Shown: one piece after another, positions 1 to 12,700 of the stretch
How positions within the stretch are numbered: position 1 is the stretch's first letter
Layout: each line of letters opens with the position of its first letter
Source of the DNA: Trema orientale
Lineage: Eukaryota > Streptophyta > Magnoliopsida > Rosales > Cannabaceae
Reading direction: 5' to 3'
Length of the DNA stretch: 64,000 bases
NCBI GenBank assembly: GCA_002914845.1
Contig: JXTC01000059.1
Span: forward strand, 539,703 to 603,702
Notes under the pieces: model-generated
The model's database searches: none
What the model saw: only the letters and a program-made list of their open reading frames with translations
Told to the model about the DNA's origin: nothing
Made by a program: the position numbers and the translations under genes

Positions 1-264
1 GAATTGATTCTAGAACCAGTTTATAGAGATGTAAATTTTTTTTAATAAAGAGATAGTGAACAAATAACTACAACAAAAATCCACAGCTTTACGACCTTAA
101 TTTTAATTTATAATATGAATCTTTAAAAATAAAAACAAAACAAAAAAAAAAAAGCTGAAAATAAAAACAATATCATTGGGAAATCTTGATTAGAAGGGGT
201 AAATCAAAATTACCATCCCTATCAAGGTAGTTTTAACCAAAAATTAGGAAAAAATTACCATCCT
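1..264. other. Edge of a duplicated intergenic block
   Basis: No gene is visible. The segment around 60-110 resembles the sequence just after the F-box remnant near 6,560-6,600 (shared words such as gtgaacaa/gttcact, aactacaa and aaatcca). It is probably the cut edge of another copy of the block that recurs through this cluster. Confidence 0.35.
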
Positions 265-422
265 TATGTAAAAACCTAAATTTTTTAAGGGTATTTTAGT
301 AATTTTTGCCTTAAAAAATTTAAAATTTTTTAAAAAATAAAAAATAATATTTATATAAGTGGTGGGACCCACTTTTATTTTTAACTAGACTCCCTATTTA
401 TTTTCTCTCCCTCACCCTATAG

Positions 423-465
<43 letters not shown>

Positions 466-2530
466 CCTTTTTTCCTTTCCTTTTTCTTTTTCTTCCTCTT
501 CCTTTTTCTTCTTCATAAGCTCTCAACTAGCTACCGCCAATTACCACCATAGACGGCAAGCCCAATAAGCCTCCCTCTTCGGCTGCTGGTTTCTGGCAAA
601 TCAGCTCCGGTAAGCTGATTTCTAAGTTTTTTGCCATTTTACAAATTAATTTGTGATATTTATATAATTATTTTTGTAAAGTTGTTTTTTATGGCCGTGA
701 AAGTTATATGAGGTGAAAGAAGAGATTGAATCATGAATAAATATGATGGTATTGTGTTGAATCGAAATCGGTTTGAGAGAAATCTTGAATTGCAAAATGT
801 GATATTTTTCTTATTCGAGACAAAAAGTCGTATTCTTGCAAACCAAAACAGTATTGGGTTAAAAGTTTGTTATTATTGAGACTGGGCCTTTGGCTGAGAT
901 TAAAAAAGTGTTATTTTCCGAAATATTTATGCAAAAAGGCATTTTTACAAATAATCAACAAATTTGATATTTTTGCAAATATTTTTGAAAAGTGATATTT
1001 TCCTAAATAATTCTGTGATAATGATATTTTCTAAAATGTTTTCAGAAAAGTTGTATTTTTGTAAATATTCAGCAAAAGATATTTTTCGAAATACTTCAGA
1101 AAAAGTGACATTTTTGTAACTTTCGAGAATTATAAAACTCGGGACCTTGAAACGAAGTTTCGAGTCAAATTTAGACTTAATAAGGTTGAGAAACGAGTTT
1201 TGATATGTAACATCGATATGTTTCAAAGTGACACGAATTCCAAGGCTCATGAATAGTATTATTTTGCCTGCCACGGGTCTCGGTCCGGAACATAAATTTG
1301 ACAAATTAAATCTAACCTAGCTATTTTGGATGCTAGGAACGCAGTAGTGAAGTCCGTTTTTCCATTTGAGACTTCGTTAGAAAAATTCCTCAAAGTGAGT
1401 TTATAGGATTCACGAAATGACCTCTCAAACACCAAAGTAACCAACGAGAGTTTCTGCGAGCGTTGTTAGCTTAGTATAGCTACCATCTTGAGGTAAGGGT
1501 TCAATAAGCTAGTTTTATACCTATTTTTATTTAAATTTGTGTTATGACTGATTTATGAAAAATAGTGAATAACATGATGATTTAATAAATTGTTGAAAAT
1601 ATTGGATTATACTAGGGTTAGATTGTGTGATTTTTATGCATGTTTTTAAATTGTGATTATGGGGTGACACAACGGATTACTACCCATGTTACAGTAAATC
1701 CCAGAATAATACTAAGTGGGATTTTAAAGCATGATTTGATTAATTCTTGGATGCGTGGTTATTGTGAACTGTTACATGTTGTACATATCATAAGATCACA
1801 CATTGAGTTTCATTATGCATCGCAATAGTTTAGATCGCTGGCGAGCTGCTGCAGTGCTAGGTGAGAGACCTAGGTCCCTAAGCAGGTTTTACTAACACAC
1901 CTTCGGCTAGCGTTAGGATGCTAGGTACATCTGCTAAAAAGGTATTACAGGGCCTTGATGGGAGGATGAGAGCTCACTCGTATATATATTAGTTGATGTA
2001 TGATATATACAATGATATAGTATTGGTTTTAGTTTTGAATATGTGATTATTCTGGATTTCAATTATTTTATCAGCTTAGTTTATAAATAGATTTGAAAAG
2101 TACTAACTATGCAGGTTTGAGAAATTACATCCATTCAAAAAGGTAATTGAATTCTTATTAAGTATGTGAATGCTCACCCCATATTATTTTTCTCATCTTA
2201 GGTAGTGTTCAGTGTAGAAAGGAGCACGTTACTGATTTTAATAATCGGTAACTATGTAAAATACTTCTCTTTATTTATCTTGGCTTGTATTAATATTTAA
2301 GGGCCTGTATTACGGATTTGGTTTGTAAAATTATTATGCCTGGATTGTAAAGTTGATGATGATGCTTGGTTTTATTTTATAAATTTTATTATCAATCTAC
2401 GTTTAACGGTGATCATAAAAATGTGGAAATTTACTTTCAAAATAATTTTATAAATTTTTTAAAAACTACTATTGAATTTTCACTTGTGAAATTCGCTTTC
2501 TGCCACTGGCCCGATATTTGGTTTATGATA
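265..2530 (+). repeat. LTR-like noncoding repeat, copy 1
   Basis: A 2.2-kb stretch without coding potential that has relatives at 4,306-5,760 (plus) and 18,583-19,870 (minus). It opens with tgtaaaaaccta, as copy 2 opens with tgtaaaaaccca. It shares a core near 1,333-1,360 (gctaggaacgcagtagtgaa) and ends near 2,500 with ctgccactggccc, which is seen reversed at the edge of copy 3. The size, the TG start and the lack of ORFs suggest a solo LTR or non-autonomous LTR element. No clear target duplication was found and the right boundary is approximate. Copy 1 ends about 75 bp before an F-box pseudogene. Confidence 0.6.
427..461 (+). repeat. (CT)n microsatellite
   Basis: About 17 CT units followed by a T/C-rich tract to about 515, inside LTR-like copy 1. 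Pyrimidine tracts of this kind are common in plant LTR leaders. Confidence 0.9.
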
Positions 2531-2603
2531 CCCTAGGGGTAGGAGATCATCAAAAAGTTAATTATCTTAACTTTTTGGCTTTGAGGAGTGTGGCTATAAT
2601 TAA

Positions 2604-3340
2604 GGCCATCGTTTGAAGATTTATTGCTGCTTTCACGCCCCCACGGTAAGTACTGCATCCACAATCCTCTTGCAAGGGAGTGGGTTCCGCATCCTAAGAC
2701 TCCCAGAGGGAACTATGAGAAGTGTGGACTTATGTGTGAGTTCAAAAACAGCGCAGCGGAGGCGAAAAAGGACTCGCACGATGCAATAGTTTTATCAGTG
2801 TTCAAGATCTTGCTAATTATGGATTTTTGTAATAATGGGAATCTGTATATATTTGATGGTGCGATATTTTGTTCGGAGACCAGAAAATGGAAACGATCAG
2901 TCTTCTCGTTTTTGTGGAAATTGGCGATGGCCAGTTTGTTATATATGGTTTACTGATTATGTCACAAATAATGTAATTACTGTCTACTAGGAGAGGAAAC
3001 GGGTGATATATTAAAGCAATGGTTGCACTCGATCCGTCTGTGGACTGTGGTAGTGAAGATGATGATCCAAAACAATGCATGTCGTTTCATTCCCATCTCC
3101 TTCAGATATGTCCTTCGCTGGTGGGAAAATGTATGCTTGCGAGTGCTCCTACGTGGCTGCGGTTGTCAAAGGTTCTCACCCTCGAAGGCAACTTTCTTTT
3201 GGATGTTGGTAATAACAATGGTTTGGAGGTGCACAATGAAAGGTTGCGAAGGGAAAATGCAAATGATAAGATTTTTGTAGCTGCTTTCCATCCAAATAAT
3301 GAGGACGTCATAGTACTTCACCACCGTGATATTTATTGAA
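2604..3340 (+). pseudogene. F-box gene fragment, C-terminal part only
   Basis: Translated pieces match the region after the F-box in the intact paralogues: FEDLLLLS, then YCIHNPLARE (compare YCIYNPLTRQ), IFDGAIFCSETRKW, and finally VAAFHPNNEDVI. The order is as in the 25,450 gene (about residues 124-355). The reading frame is broken at least between 2,930 and 3,000 and again before 3,220, and the F-box domain is absent. LTR-like copy 1 lies directly upstream and may have removed the 5' half. It cannot make a working substrate adaptor. Confidence 0.85.
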
Positions 3341-3433
3341 AAAGACAACAGTTTTAAATTTTAATTTTAAAAACTGTTGTTATTTGTGAATGTTAAACTA
3401 TAATTTCTTTATGGTTAAACTATAATTTCTTTA

Positions 3434-3634
3434 GACGAAGTAGGTTAGCTCAAGTGGTAAGAGCACCCACTACCTAGAATCTCGGTCCTAAGTTCGAGTC
3501 ACATCGGGGTAGGCGTGAAAGTCAATTATACCTAGTGGGATGGGGTGGGGATTGGGTAGTATTAGATATTTTCCTTTAATTTGTAATAAGTGGAGGTCAT
3601 TAGTTAAGTCCCACTTTTTTTTTTTTAAAAAAAA
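3434..3634 (+). mobile_element. tRNA-derived SINE with 17-bp target duplication
   Basis: The body begins with a tRNA-like head. It has an A box tagctcaagtgg (about 3,446-3,457) and a B box-like agttcgagtc (about 3,491-3,500), the internal promoter pair of RNA polymerase III. A tRNA-unrelated body follows and ends in a T run and an A run. The element is bracketed by a 17-bp direct repeat, aaactataatttcttta, at 3,417-3,433 and 3,635-3,651. Such a duplication is expected from LINE-assisted target-primed insertion. The repeated word also occurs once more at about 3,394-3,410. Confidence 0.88.
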
Positions 3635-3651
3635 AAACTATAATTTCTTTA

Positions 3652-4305
3652 AAGAAAGACTACGTACATCCAAATAACAAAAGAGAACGGTTAAAACAGT
3701 AAAGCATTATTAAATAGAATAGACAATAATTGAAGATTATGATTCAATTATAATAAATATTTTATTATAGAAAATCAAACACCTCTTACAACTGTCAAAT
3801 AAAATCCACCTTCAGAAAAATTACATGATACTAACAACAGCCAATTACAATCTTCAGATATGTTATTATTCCTGTAAGACATGTACAAAATAAAACACCA
3901 AATTGATTAAAATAATGAAGTCTGAAATATTGAAGCAGTAAGTTAAAGCCTCCAAGTTAAACGCCTTGAGATGCATATGGGTGCTTTCTGCAAAGATACA
4001 AATTAGGTAGCTAATTACTTGCATTCAAAAAGATTTTTCATCCATGTGTTGAAAGTCACAACATCATATAAATCACCTTTCATCAGGAGAAAAGAAAATT
4101 TTAGAGGGTTGAAAAAATACCCTTCCATGAGACTGAGAAGCTTCTTCTCTAATATAGTGACCACAACCGTATGCCTAGTCAGACCTACAAATCAATGTCC
4201 ATATACTAGTTAGAAGATACTTGAGACAAAAGTCAGCAAGCAAAATGGAAAAAGAAGAGAAGCTACTGATATGAGAATATAAGTTTTAAGCTATTGATGA
4301 TCAAT
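3652..4305. other. Intergenic, no gene recognised
   Basis: AT-rich sequence. A possible minus-strand acceptor (ttgcag) lies near 4,000 and a short ORF at 4,019-4,213, but neither leads to a recognisable protein. It may hold exon debris from an unidentified gene. Confidence 0.4.
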
Positions 4306-5760
4306 CTTGTAAAAACCCAGATTTTAAGAGAGTAAATTGGGAATTTTACCAATTTTTAGATTAATTAATAGAAGGACTAAAATGCAATTTCTGGAGGGAT
4401 TGGATTGCAAGAAATTTAAAAATTAGGAGTCAAAGTGCAATTTTAAAAAAAATTGCACAGTGCCCTACTTACGGTCACCTGGCCACTCTTCTTCTTCTTC
4501 TGTCTCTCTCTTCCTCCCTTAGCTCTCTCTCTCTCTCTCCTCCTTCGACCGAAGGATGCCGAAGCTACAGCTCCCCTGCGCATCGCCGCCTGTCGTCATC
4601 TGGCCATGAGGACCACCGGCATGACCTCGCCGTGCCTCTAACTGCACGCCGCCGTCCTTGTGACTATTTTGGTCACCAGTGACTATTTCGTCTGCTAGTT
4701 GATCTCAAACTAGGCTTGTTGGATTCGTCTCATCTCAAGGATCAACAAGGTATATGTTTCACGATCTTTTTTTGCCTAGTTTTTGTCATTTTGAGCTGTT
4801 TGAGCTTGGGTTTGACTTTTTGATCTGACAGTTGAATTGTATTTTTGATGTAATTTTTGAAATGTACTCTCGAAATGGAGAAGATTGATATATATATTGA
4901 CTATGTTTGGTGACCGGTACCAAAAACGGAATTAGACGATTAAGATCTACTTTGTTTTGTGTGCCATCAGTCCGGATCCAAATTGGATAAATTATATGTC
5001 TAACGTAGCGATTTTGGGTGTTAGGAATTCAGTAAAGAAGTCTGTTTATAGATTTGCAGCTCCGTTGTGAAGTTAGTTTTTCACAAGAAAGCGATTGAGA
5101 GCTTAGAATTGGTTTCCGACCCTCCGAACGATCGTCCAACGACACCTTAAGGATCCAATAGCGTGGTATCGCTATTCTAGTGAGGTAGGGATTCGGTTAC
5201 CTTTGTTTTATATCGTTTTTGAATAAAACTTACTTTATGCTACACATGATTATAAATGTGACTTTAGAATTATTTTGGATATCTATGATGAAATTTGATT
5301 GTATGATATATATATTGTATTGCTCTGGGATTTTTCTAAGTACAGGTTATTTTTGGTTATATCAAAATACGGCCGTTATGCTGTCTGTTTTTCTATAAAA
5401 CTTAATATGCTTATTTTATTGAAAAACTAGGACACGGTTGTTTTTACACTTCAGTTTCATATTGCACATATTATAGGATTATACATGAGCACCGTGTTAG
5501 CATCATGGGTTTATAGTGTAGCGCTACGTATCCCACCGTCAGTGTAGAGTTCATAAACCTATGCGGAGTTTGTTTTCTCTAATTACCTCCTCATTTGGCA
5601 GGTGTAGGCAATACAGTTGTCCTTCCAGGTTTGGTAGGCGACACATAGGTGTCCCCTCTGGGTATGGGCTTAGGTGTCAGGCAGGTTGTTCGGTACACCT
5701 AGTGCCATCATATTGGATTTCTATTAATAAGAGGATGTGAGCTCATGGGTATGAGAAAAC
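4306..5760 (+). repeat. LTR-like noncoding repeat, copy 2
   Basis: This shares the start (tgtaaaaaccca) and the central core near 5,010-5,045 (gtgttaggaattcagtaaagaag) with copy 1, and ends its core with gtgaggtagggattc near 5,180, like the reverse of the copy 3 edge. The right part, from about 5,755, turns into another repeat with the words ttctgaaaacac and gccaaacaggccc. The copy therefore looks truncated or interrupted. Confidence 0.55.
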
Positions 5761-6044
5761 ATTATAAAACAGTTTTGTTCTCATTTCTGAAAACACAACT
5801 CTGAAAATAGAAAACAAAAAACAATGCCAAACAGGCCCTCGGTATTTCAAAAAGTGAAAAAAAATCCTGGACTTTTTTGATACAATCCTTATTTTAAGAT
5901 AAGATTCTAATATTTGAAAATTTTGTTTCCAAATCGCATTCCAAGTATATTATATATAAACACGTCTAATAAGGAATTTTCTTTTTAGCCTTTCTACACC
6001 AAAAACTCATCACAATTAGTGAAAACTACTAATAAGGTCCGGTC

Positions 6045-6545
6045 ATGGACAAACCACGGTTGCCTTGGAAGAAAAACCATCACCCTCCACCGATTATGCC
6101 AGACACCGTAGCATCAAAATTCATATCCACCGTTATCGACGATGTCCTTCTAGCGATATTCCTTCGACTCCCCTATGCACGTACGGTTTGTAATCTAATG
6201 TAGCACCGTCTGTAAGCGTTGGTTTTCTCTTCTTTTTGACCCTCAATTCATTTGTGATTTTAAACAATTTCACAACCATAAACAACAACGACAATTATCT
6301 CTTGATTCTCCCTACTACTCCTCCCAACGTCCCTACACGATTTTGTTAAGACTAACTCCATTTACCATTGAACGGTATGAAACTTTTTTCGAAACGTCGG
6401 AAGTACATGAACAATTTTCCGATAAATCGAAGATTCTTTATGATTATCATCACCACATGGTAATATTCGGAAGAGTTTCCCCAAGTATGTGCCTATAAGG
6501 GCGTCAGTTGAAGACTTATTGCTGGTAGCGCCCACTTATGATGGC
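6045..6545 (+). pseudogene. F-box gene fragment, N-terminal part with frameshift
   Basis: An ATG at 6,045 opens a frame that reaches VIDDVLLAIFLRLPYA, matching the start of the F-box (compare NNDLLLEVFLRLPHR in the 25,450 gene). A small indel near 6,195 then puts stop codons in frame. The rest of the F-box (the counterpart of TVCKRWFS) and the following PYTILLRL segment continue in another frame. Homology stops at the position of EDLLLL near 6,530. An FtsH-bearing block follows. Confidence 0.85.
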
Positions 6546-6863
6546 GATGGTCAAATTTGTTCACTAGACAAGTAACTACAAAAGAAATCCAAAGCCGCAC
6601 AACCTAATTCCTAAAGCTGGAGCTGGTGGCAGCTCTCTTATCTCTATATAAAGAAAATCTCATAGAAAATGTTAATATCAATGAAGAGAAGCAAGGTTCT
6701 AAAATATGTACAAATATGTTATTATTATTTAAAAAAAAAAAAAGAAGATCAGCTTTTGGAATGCTCAGTCACAATAGAAAAGTCAAAAGGTGAGATAATA
6801 ATGAGCTTGAAAACATTAGAGATGTTGCATGTTTTATTTCAAAAAAAATTTTGTTTGTTGTAG

Positions 6864-7070
6864 TTTCTTCTTCTCAAGTACGTGATCCTTTCAGAAAGGC
6901 CAAGGAGAATGCATATTGTGCTGCGTTTGTTGATGAATTTGGTGATGTGGAACCACAAAGAGATAATGGAATATTGGATGAAATGGTGAAACAAAACAGA
7001 CCCTCACCAAACTTTTTTGACGGAGATAAACAGTGTTGAAGGTAATACTGGTATCAATAACTTGATACCA
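6864..7070 (+). pseudogene. FtsH protease AAA exon fragment, copy A
   Basis: The translation reads SSQVRDPFRKAKENA, then FVDEFGDVEPQRD, then EGNTGI. These correspond to the FtsH stretch around the Walker B motif (VRDLFKKAKENAP, FVDEIDAVGRQRG) and the segment before the second region of homology. A ttgtag acceptor-like site precedes it, so it derives from genomic DNA with introns rather than from an mRNA. It is frameshifted near 7,010 and ends before the arginine-finger motif. Intact plant FtsH proteins of this type are membrane-bound ATP-dependent zinc proteases of plastids or mitochondria. This piece has no transmembrane, Walker A or protease part. Confidence 0.8.
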
Positions 7071-7091
7071 TTATTATTCATGAGCGAATAA

Positions 7092-7268
7092 GAATATGTT
7101 ACCATTATGCGGACATTAGTTTGGTAATCCATGGCATTATTTCTTATTTCTTTCAAATTTATCAACAGAGTGACTGTACAGAATATGTTACCATTATGCG
7201 CACATTAGTTTGATAATCCGTGGCATTATTTCTTATTTCTTTCAAATTTATCAACAGAGTGACTGTAC
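7092..7268 (+). repeat. Tandem duplication, 89-bp unit, two copies
   Basis: Two adjacent copies begin gaatatgttaccattatg (7,092 and 7,181) and end gagtgactgtac. They differ at only a few bases. The unit corresponds to sequence just after the FtsH exon in the other block copies. Confidence 0.9.
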
Positions 7269-7269
7269 T

Positions 7270-8588
7270 ATCGTATAAAGGTCCTTCCAATGGTTCTTAT
7301 ATGCTTTTAATGTATAAATTTTGGATATGTATTGTAGAGCCAAAAATCTACAATTGACTTTTAGTAAGGCCAATGATCACCATATGCCCTGCAACCACCT
7401 ATACCTTGCCGGAATCCACTTGGAAGGCCTGGGGTTATTCCTGCAAAAGAGACTCCGATGCTCAAGTCAGTCCAAAAGTGTTCATGATCAAAAGATGTAA
7501 TTGTTAGTTACAGGTAATTACTACCGAGTATTTCATTCCCCATAGGAGTTTTTATAATTATCTAATAATAATAATATCAATATAAAATCAAGTAACTAAA
7601 CAAAATTAAAGCACTTACCCGATCTCAGTATCTAAATCACGGATATTCAAGAATAAATTTAGGATAAATACCTTATTTAGTGGATTTACAAGATCATTAT
7701 TATCTATTCAATTGTAGTAGGACCAATTTAAAATGAGTAAAACTAGCGACAAATCCAGTCAGCCAAATTCTATCCGAGTGAAATACTCGGCTCAGCTACA
7801 TTCAAGCCAGCTGGATTCAAATTCGAGTCAACCTAAAATAGGCTGACTGAAATTAGACTCACCCCAAGCCCAACAACTTGATGTATATATACGAAATCCA
7901 CTCAGCTACAAAATAGACGACTAAAACATTCCACTGGTAACCAAGAAGATTGAGAGGAGCGAAATCTGACACTAACATGTATGACTTCTAACTTCGTTGT
8001 ACAATGGTTCGTCTCAAATCAATGGGCGACAATTTTACTTCCAAACATAGCAGTATAAAACACATTTCCAAAAGACTGGCGAAAGAAGCAAGAGTGTCCT
8101 ACCATATTTGATCGGTTGATTTTGACATAAGATATCAAATACAAAACTTTAAACAATATTATCACTTACTACCCCTATTTCCTAGCAGATCAATGTTGAA
8201 AAGCTCAGTAATGAAACGTAAAAGCCAGAGACCTTTTTACCTCAGGTGCTCCAAGCCAGTCTAAATTATCAGTTTCACAAAATTTACTTTTTTCATCAAG
8301 TTTTTTATAGTATTGATGGGGAGAATAAATTTCATTACTTCCTCGTTTTTATTGTTTTAAAGGCAATGAAATTAGTTAGTTTCTCGTTTTGGTGTATTTT
8401 CCACTATTTATTTTATTCCTCACAGAACATTGCAAATATTTTATTCTTGCCTTTTTTTTTCCCTCTTTTCATATCCATTTTCTTAATTTATGCTAGGAGT
8501 TCAATTCTTATTGCAATTTTTAAATATCGACTTATAGAGCGTGTGAGTACTTGTTACTATTCAATTAGTGAATATTATTATATTTTTT
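7270..8588. other. Duplicated intergenic block, unidentified exon-like pieces
   Basis: No gene is recognised. The part at about 8,095-8,290 is repeated at about 15,880-16,050. On the minus strand both copies end in an exon-like reading, C-E-x-D-(N/R)-L-D-W-L-G, followed by a donor-like gta. Another minus-strand exon-like piece sits near 7,375-7,450, preceded by tttgcag. These may be remains of a gene carried along in the duplications. The protein family was not recognised. Confidence 0.4.
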
Positions 8589-8879
8589 TCATTCGCATTC
8601 GTTCACCTGCCCATGGACTTTGCCGTTGGCTGGCAGGCTAGTTCTAAACATGTATGCTCTGGACTGGTCCGGGGCAGGCTGCGGCTGTCCCAAATGCTTA
8701 AGAATAAACGTAAGCAAAAATGGAAGTTCATTTTGAAAGCATGGGAATTGAATAATAATGACAATGAGATTGGGAGTGGCTTTTGGTGCATGAGGCAAGG
8801 ATGAACAGGAACAGGACAAATAGAACGTTTGTGGCTGCTTTTCATCCAAATAATGAGAATGTGATTTTCATGATGTGCG

Positions 8880-9026
8880 TGTTGAATTATTTTGTATCAA
8901 TTAGAATTAATTACAAAATATTACAATTGTATATTTGTAATTAATTAGGAGATTTTTTTAGTCCTATAAATTGTATCTTTTAAGAATCAATACATAGAAA
9001 AAAAAAAAAAAAAAACCATTTCTTCA
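8880..9026 (+). repeat. 5' LTR of copia element 1
   Basis: 147 bp, TG...CA ends, with an A-run near its 3' end. The right LTR is 21 bp longer because of an internal duplication. Confidence 0.95.
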
Positions 9027-9041
9027 TGGTATCAGAGAAGG
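9027..9041 (+). other. Primer binding site (initiator tRNA-Met type)
   Basis: tggtatcagagaagg follows the LTR immediately. It matches the usual plant copia site complementary to the 3' end of initiator tRNA-Met for its first 11 bases. Confidence 0.85.
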
Positions 9042-9756
9042 TTTAAAACCTGTTCTCAAAAAAAAGAAAAAAAAAGGTCCAGCTCATCCCAAGGCCGAGG
9101 AAGGGGAGATCCTTTTCATAACCAAACTCAAAAACCAAACAAACAAGTTCCTCCATATTAGTGGAGATCCCGCTCATCAACAAGCCGAAAAAAAAAAATT
9201 GTTCTTTATATACCAGAAACCTTTTGATTACCAAATCCAAAATCAAACCATCACAGCAACTCAACCTAAAAGCATTTATCAAATCTCAAATCAAATCCAA
9301 TCAACAAATACCTGAAATCAAACCTCTCAGATCGCAGTACACCGTGACCAACCCGCCGTTGTGTTGACGTGCTCATCTGCATCTCTACCTGCCCATTGCC
9401 GTGGTGATTGCCGTGATTCTGCATGTGGTGATTGATTTGAAATTGTACGTGAACCTTGCTCATCTGTCGTTGCTCTTCCTTGCACCTGTCGCAAAGTCCA
9501 AAACAGAGGACTTCATCCTCTTTCATCATTTTGGTATTCAACCGATTTCTTTTATTTTTTATTGGGCTGAGCTTATTTGTTTGGACCTATTCCCTTACGT
9601 TTTGGGCCTGATCCTTTCTTTTCATTAGTTTAAGTTATTTTTGGACTTGTCGTGAGTTTAAGTTATTAGTTTTAAGTCCAAAAAAAAAGGCCGGGAAAAA
9701 AGGCCAAAAAAAAAACAAAACCAAAACAAAAACAAAAAGGGCCAAAAAAAAAAAGG

Positions 9757-12700
9757 ATGACCCAACAAATTGAATCTTCAAAAACCAAATCTATTCCAGT
9801 TCTTGTTCAGTCTGAGGGTGCCTTTAATGCCAGCATTATACTTACCGAAACAAATTATGATGTCTGGTCTCAATTGATGGAAATGCATATTGCTGAACGA
9901 GAAAAACTCTCCTACATCATAGGCAAATCAACTCCACTTTCTGTGTCAGATAAGGGATATGAGAAATGGTATGCTGAAAATCAGAAAGTAAAACGTTGGC
10001 TTCTGATGTCTATGACTCCTGAAATTATGAAGCAATATCTCCGTGTTCCCACTACCCATGAAATCTGGAATGCTTTATCCAAAGCCTTTTATGATGGAAC
10101 TGATGAGTTACAAGTCTACTCCCTACATCAGAAAGCTTTTTCAGCCAGGAAAGGTACTAAATTACTTTCTGTCTATTATGGAGAGTTAACCGAAATATTC
10201 CAAGAACTTGATCATCGTGATAGAGTGGTCATAAAGAACCCTGAGGATGTGGTAGCATACCGACAGTCCATTGAACGCACTCGAGTCCACATCTTTCTTG
10301 CCGGATTGGATACAAGCTTTGATCAACTTCGGTGAGAAATTTTACGTCGTGAGCCACTTCTAAGTCTGGAAGAATGTTATTCCTTAGTCTATCATGAGAA
10401 CTTCTGATCAACTGCTTTCTATGAAGAAACTACCAAACCTGAAGCCTCTGCTCTGCTCTCTTGACAACGACCCAGTTAAACATCACAGGATCACTCCAAA
10501 ACCCCTAACCCGAAGAATTCCACCTTCGAAAAAGGCTCTTTAAAATGCACTCACTACAATCAAAATGGGCATACTAAAAATCGGTACTTTGAGTTGATTG
10601 GATATCCAGACTGGTGGGATCCAGCACGTCATCGAAATGCTAAGAGACCATCTTCGACAGCTCTCACTCAAACAAAAGCAGCCGATGTTCTATCTACTTC
10701 ATCAGCACTGGTAACCACTACTGGAGAAGGTAAGGTTTTGAATATTTCTGCACCTGTTTTGAATAATGTATGGATAATTGATTCTGGTGCCACTGATCAT
10801 ATGACATTTGATGTGCGACATGTTTCTACCCTGAAACCTTCATCCAGGAACTATGTTTCTACTGCTAATGGTAATACTAACACAGTTCTTGGTGAAGGGT
10901 TCTCTAATTTTACTAAAGCTTTACACCTGGATTCTGTATTAATGGTACCTTCCTTAAACTATAATTTTCTTTCAGTTTCTCAAATCACTAATACCTTGTC
11001 CTGTGTGGTTATTTTTGGTCCTAATTCTTGTATATTTAAGGATATTCAGACTCAACAAACGATTAGTTATGGTATTAAGAAAGGGATGTTGTACTACTTG
11101 GATCAACACGCTTTAGCCATGAATAGTTTCACTTCCTCCAAGAAGATGACTGAGATTTGGCTTTGGCATTGTCGTTTGGGCCATGCCTCTTTTGGTTACT
11201 TAAAACGGTTGTTTCCTACTTTGTTTACTGATTTGGATATGCCTATTTTCAAATGTGATGTTTGTACACTTGCACAAAGCCATCGTGATTCATTTCCTTT
11301 AAGTTTAAATAAAAGTCCAACTCCATTTATGGTTATTCACTCTGATGTTTGGGGTCCTTTCAAAGTTCCTACATTAGGAGGTGCTCATTGGTTTGTTACC
11401 TTTATCGATGACTGTACTCAGATGACTTGGTTATGCTTGATGAAATTCAAATCAGAAGTTACAGTATTATTTCAGAAGTTTTATAATACTGTACGTACAT
11501 AATTTAAAGCTCAGATACAAGTACTTCGAAGTGATAATGGGGGGGGGAGGGGGGAGGAATATCATAGCACTGAACTCCAATATTTTTTGGACTCTTATGG
11601 CTCAATTCATCAAACTAGTTGTCCAGATACACCACAGCAGAACGGTGTTGCTGAACGAAAAAACAGATACTTATTAGAGGTTGTTCACGCTTCGCTCATT
11701 GAAGCACACATGCCCCCCTGCTACTGGGGCGAAGCTCTTCTCTCTGCCGCCTATCTCATAAATCGGTTTCCATCAAGGACGCTCAACTTTCAAACACCAT
11801 TTCAAGCACTTACAGATACTGTTGTAGCACCCACAGTCTCCAATCTAACTCCCCATGTCTTTGGTTGTATTGCCTACGTTCATATACCCAAAGATCAACG
11901 GAGTAAGTTAATGCCTCGAGCCTTGAAATATGTTTTTGTTGGATATGCTCTACATTAAAAAGGGTATCGATGTTATCACCCTCCTACTCGACGCATGTTC
12001 ATCACTATGGATGTTATCTTCCATGAAGATACGATGTATTACTCTACGTCTGAATTTCAGGGAGAGTATCTTGATGAAATTCAAACTTTTGAATACAATC
12101 TTATGACAGATATGGAGGAAATAAAAGTTGATGTCACAGAAATATCTAATGAATATGCAGGTGACTTAGATACGAGTGGTCAAAACTTGGATATAAGTGG
12201 TAATCCAGAAAATCAGGAAACTTCAGAAACTTCAGAAATCGAGCTGCAATCTCTCTCTCGAGTAATATACCAAACCAATGGTTAGCTGAGGATACTCCTT
12301 ATATAGTACCCGAGTCATCTAGGAGATAGTTACCATAACGTCACACAAGGTATTCCAAAACTAACTTATGAACCTGAGTTTTCTAGTAAAGTAAGATATC
12401 CCATGAGCCATTATGTGTCAACACATCAATTGTCAAAAACGAATCCGTCATTTTTAAATCAATTATCTACTGTATCTATTCCTAACAGTATGCATGAAGC
12501 TTTAACTGACCCAAGGTGGAAAGCTGCAATTAATGAAGAGATGGCCTCCTTACAAAAGAACCAGACATGGGAGCTCGTAGATCTTCCTACAGGAAAGAAA
12601 TCAGTTGGGTGTCAATGGATTTTTTTTGTAAAGTACAAAGCTGATGGTATAAGTGAACGCATCAAAGCAAGATTGGTGGCAAAGGGATATACCCAGACTC

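Noticed and set aside
3434..3510. tRNA gene
   Set aside because: A and B boxes are present, but the acceptor and anticodon arms do not pair convincingly, and a long tRNA-unrelated body with target duplication follows. It is a SINE head.
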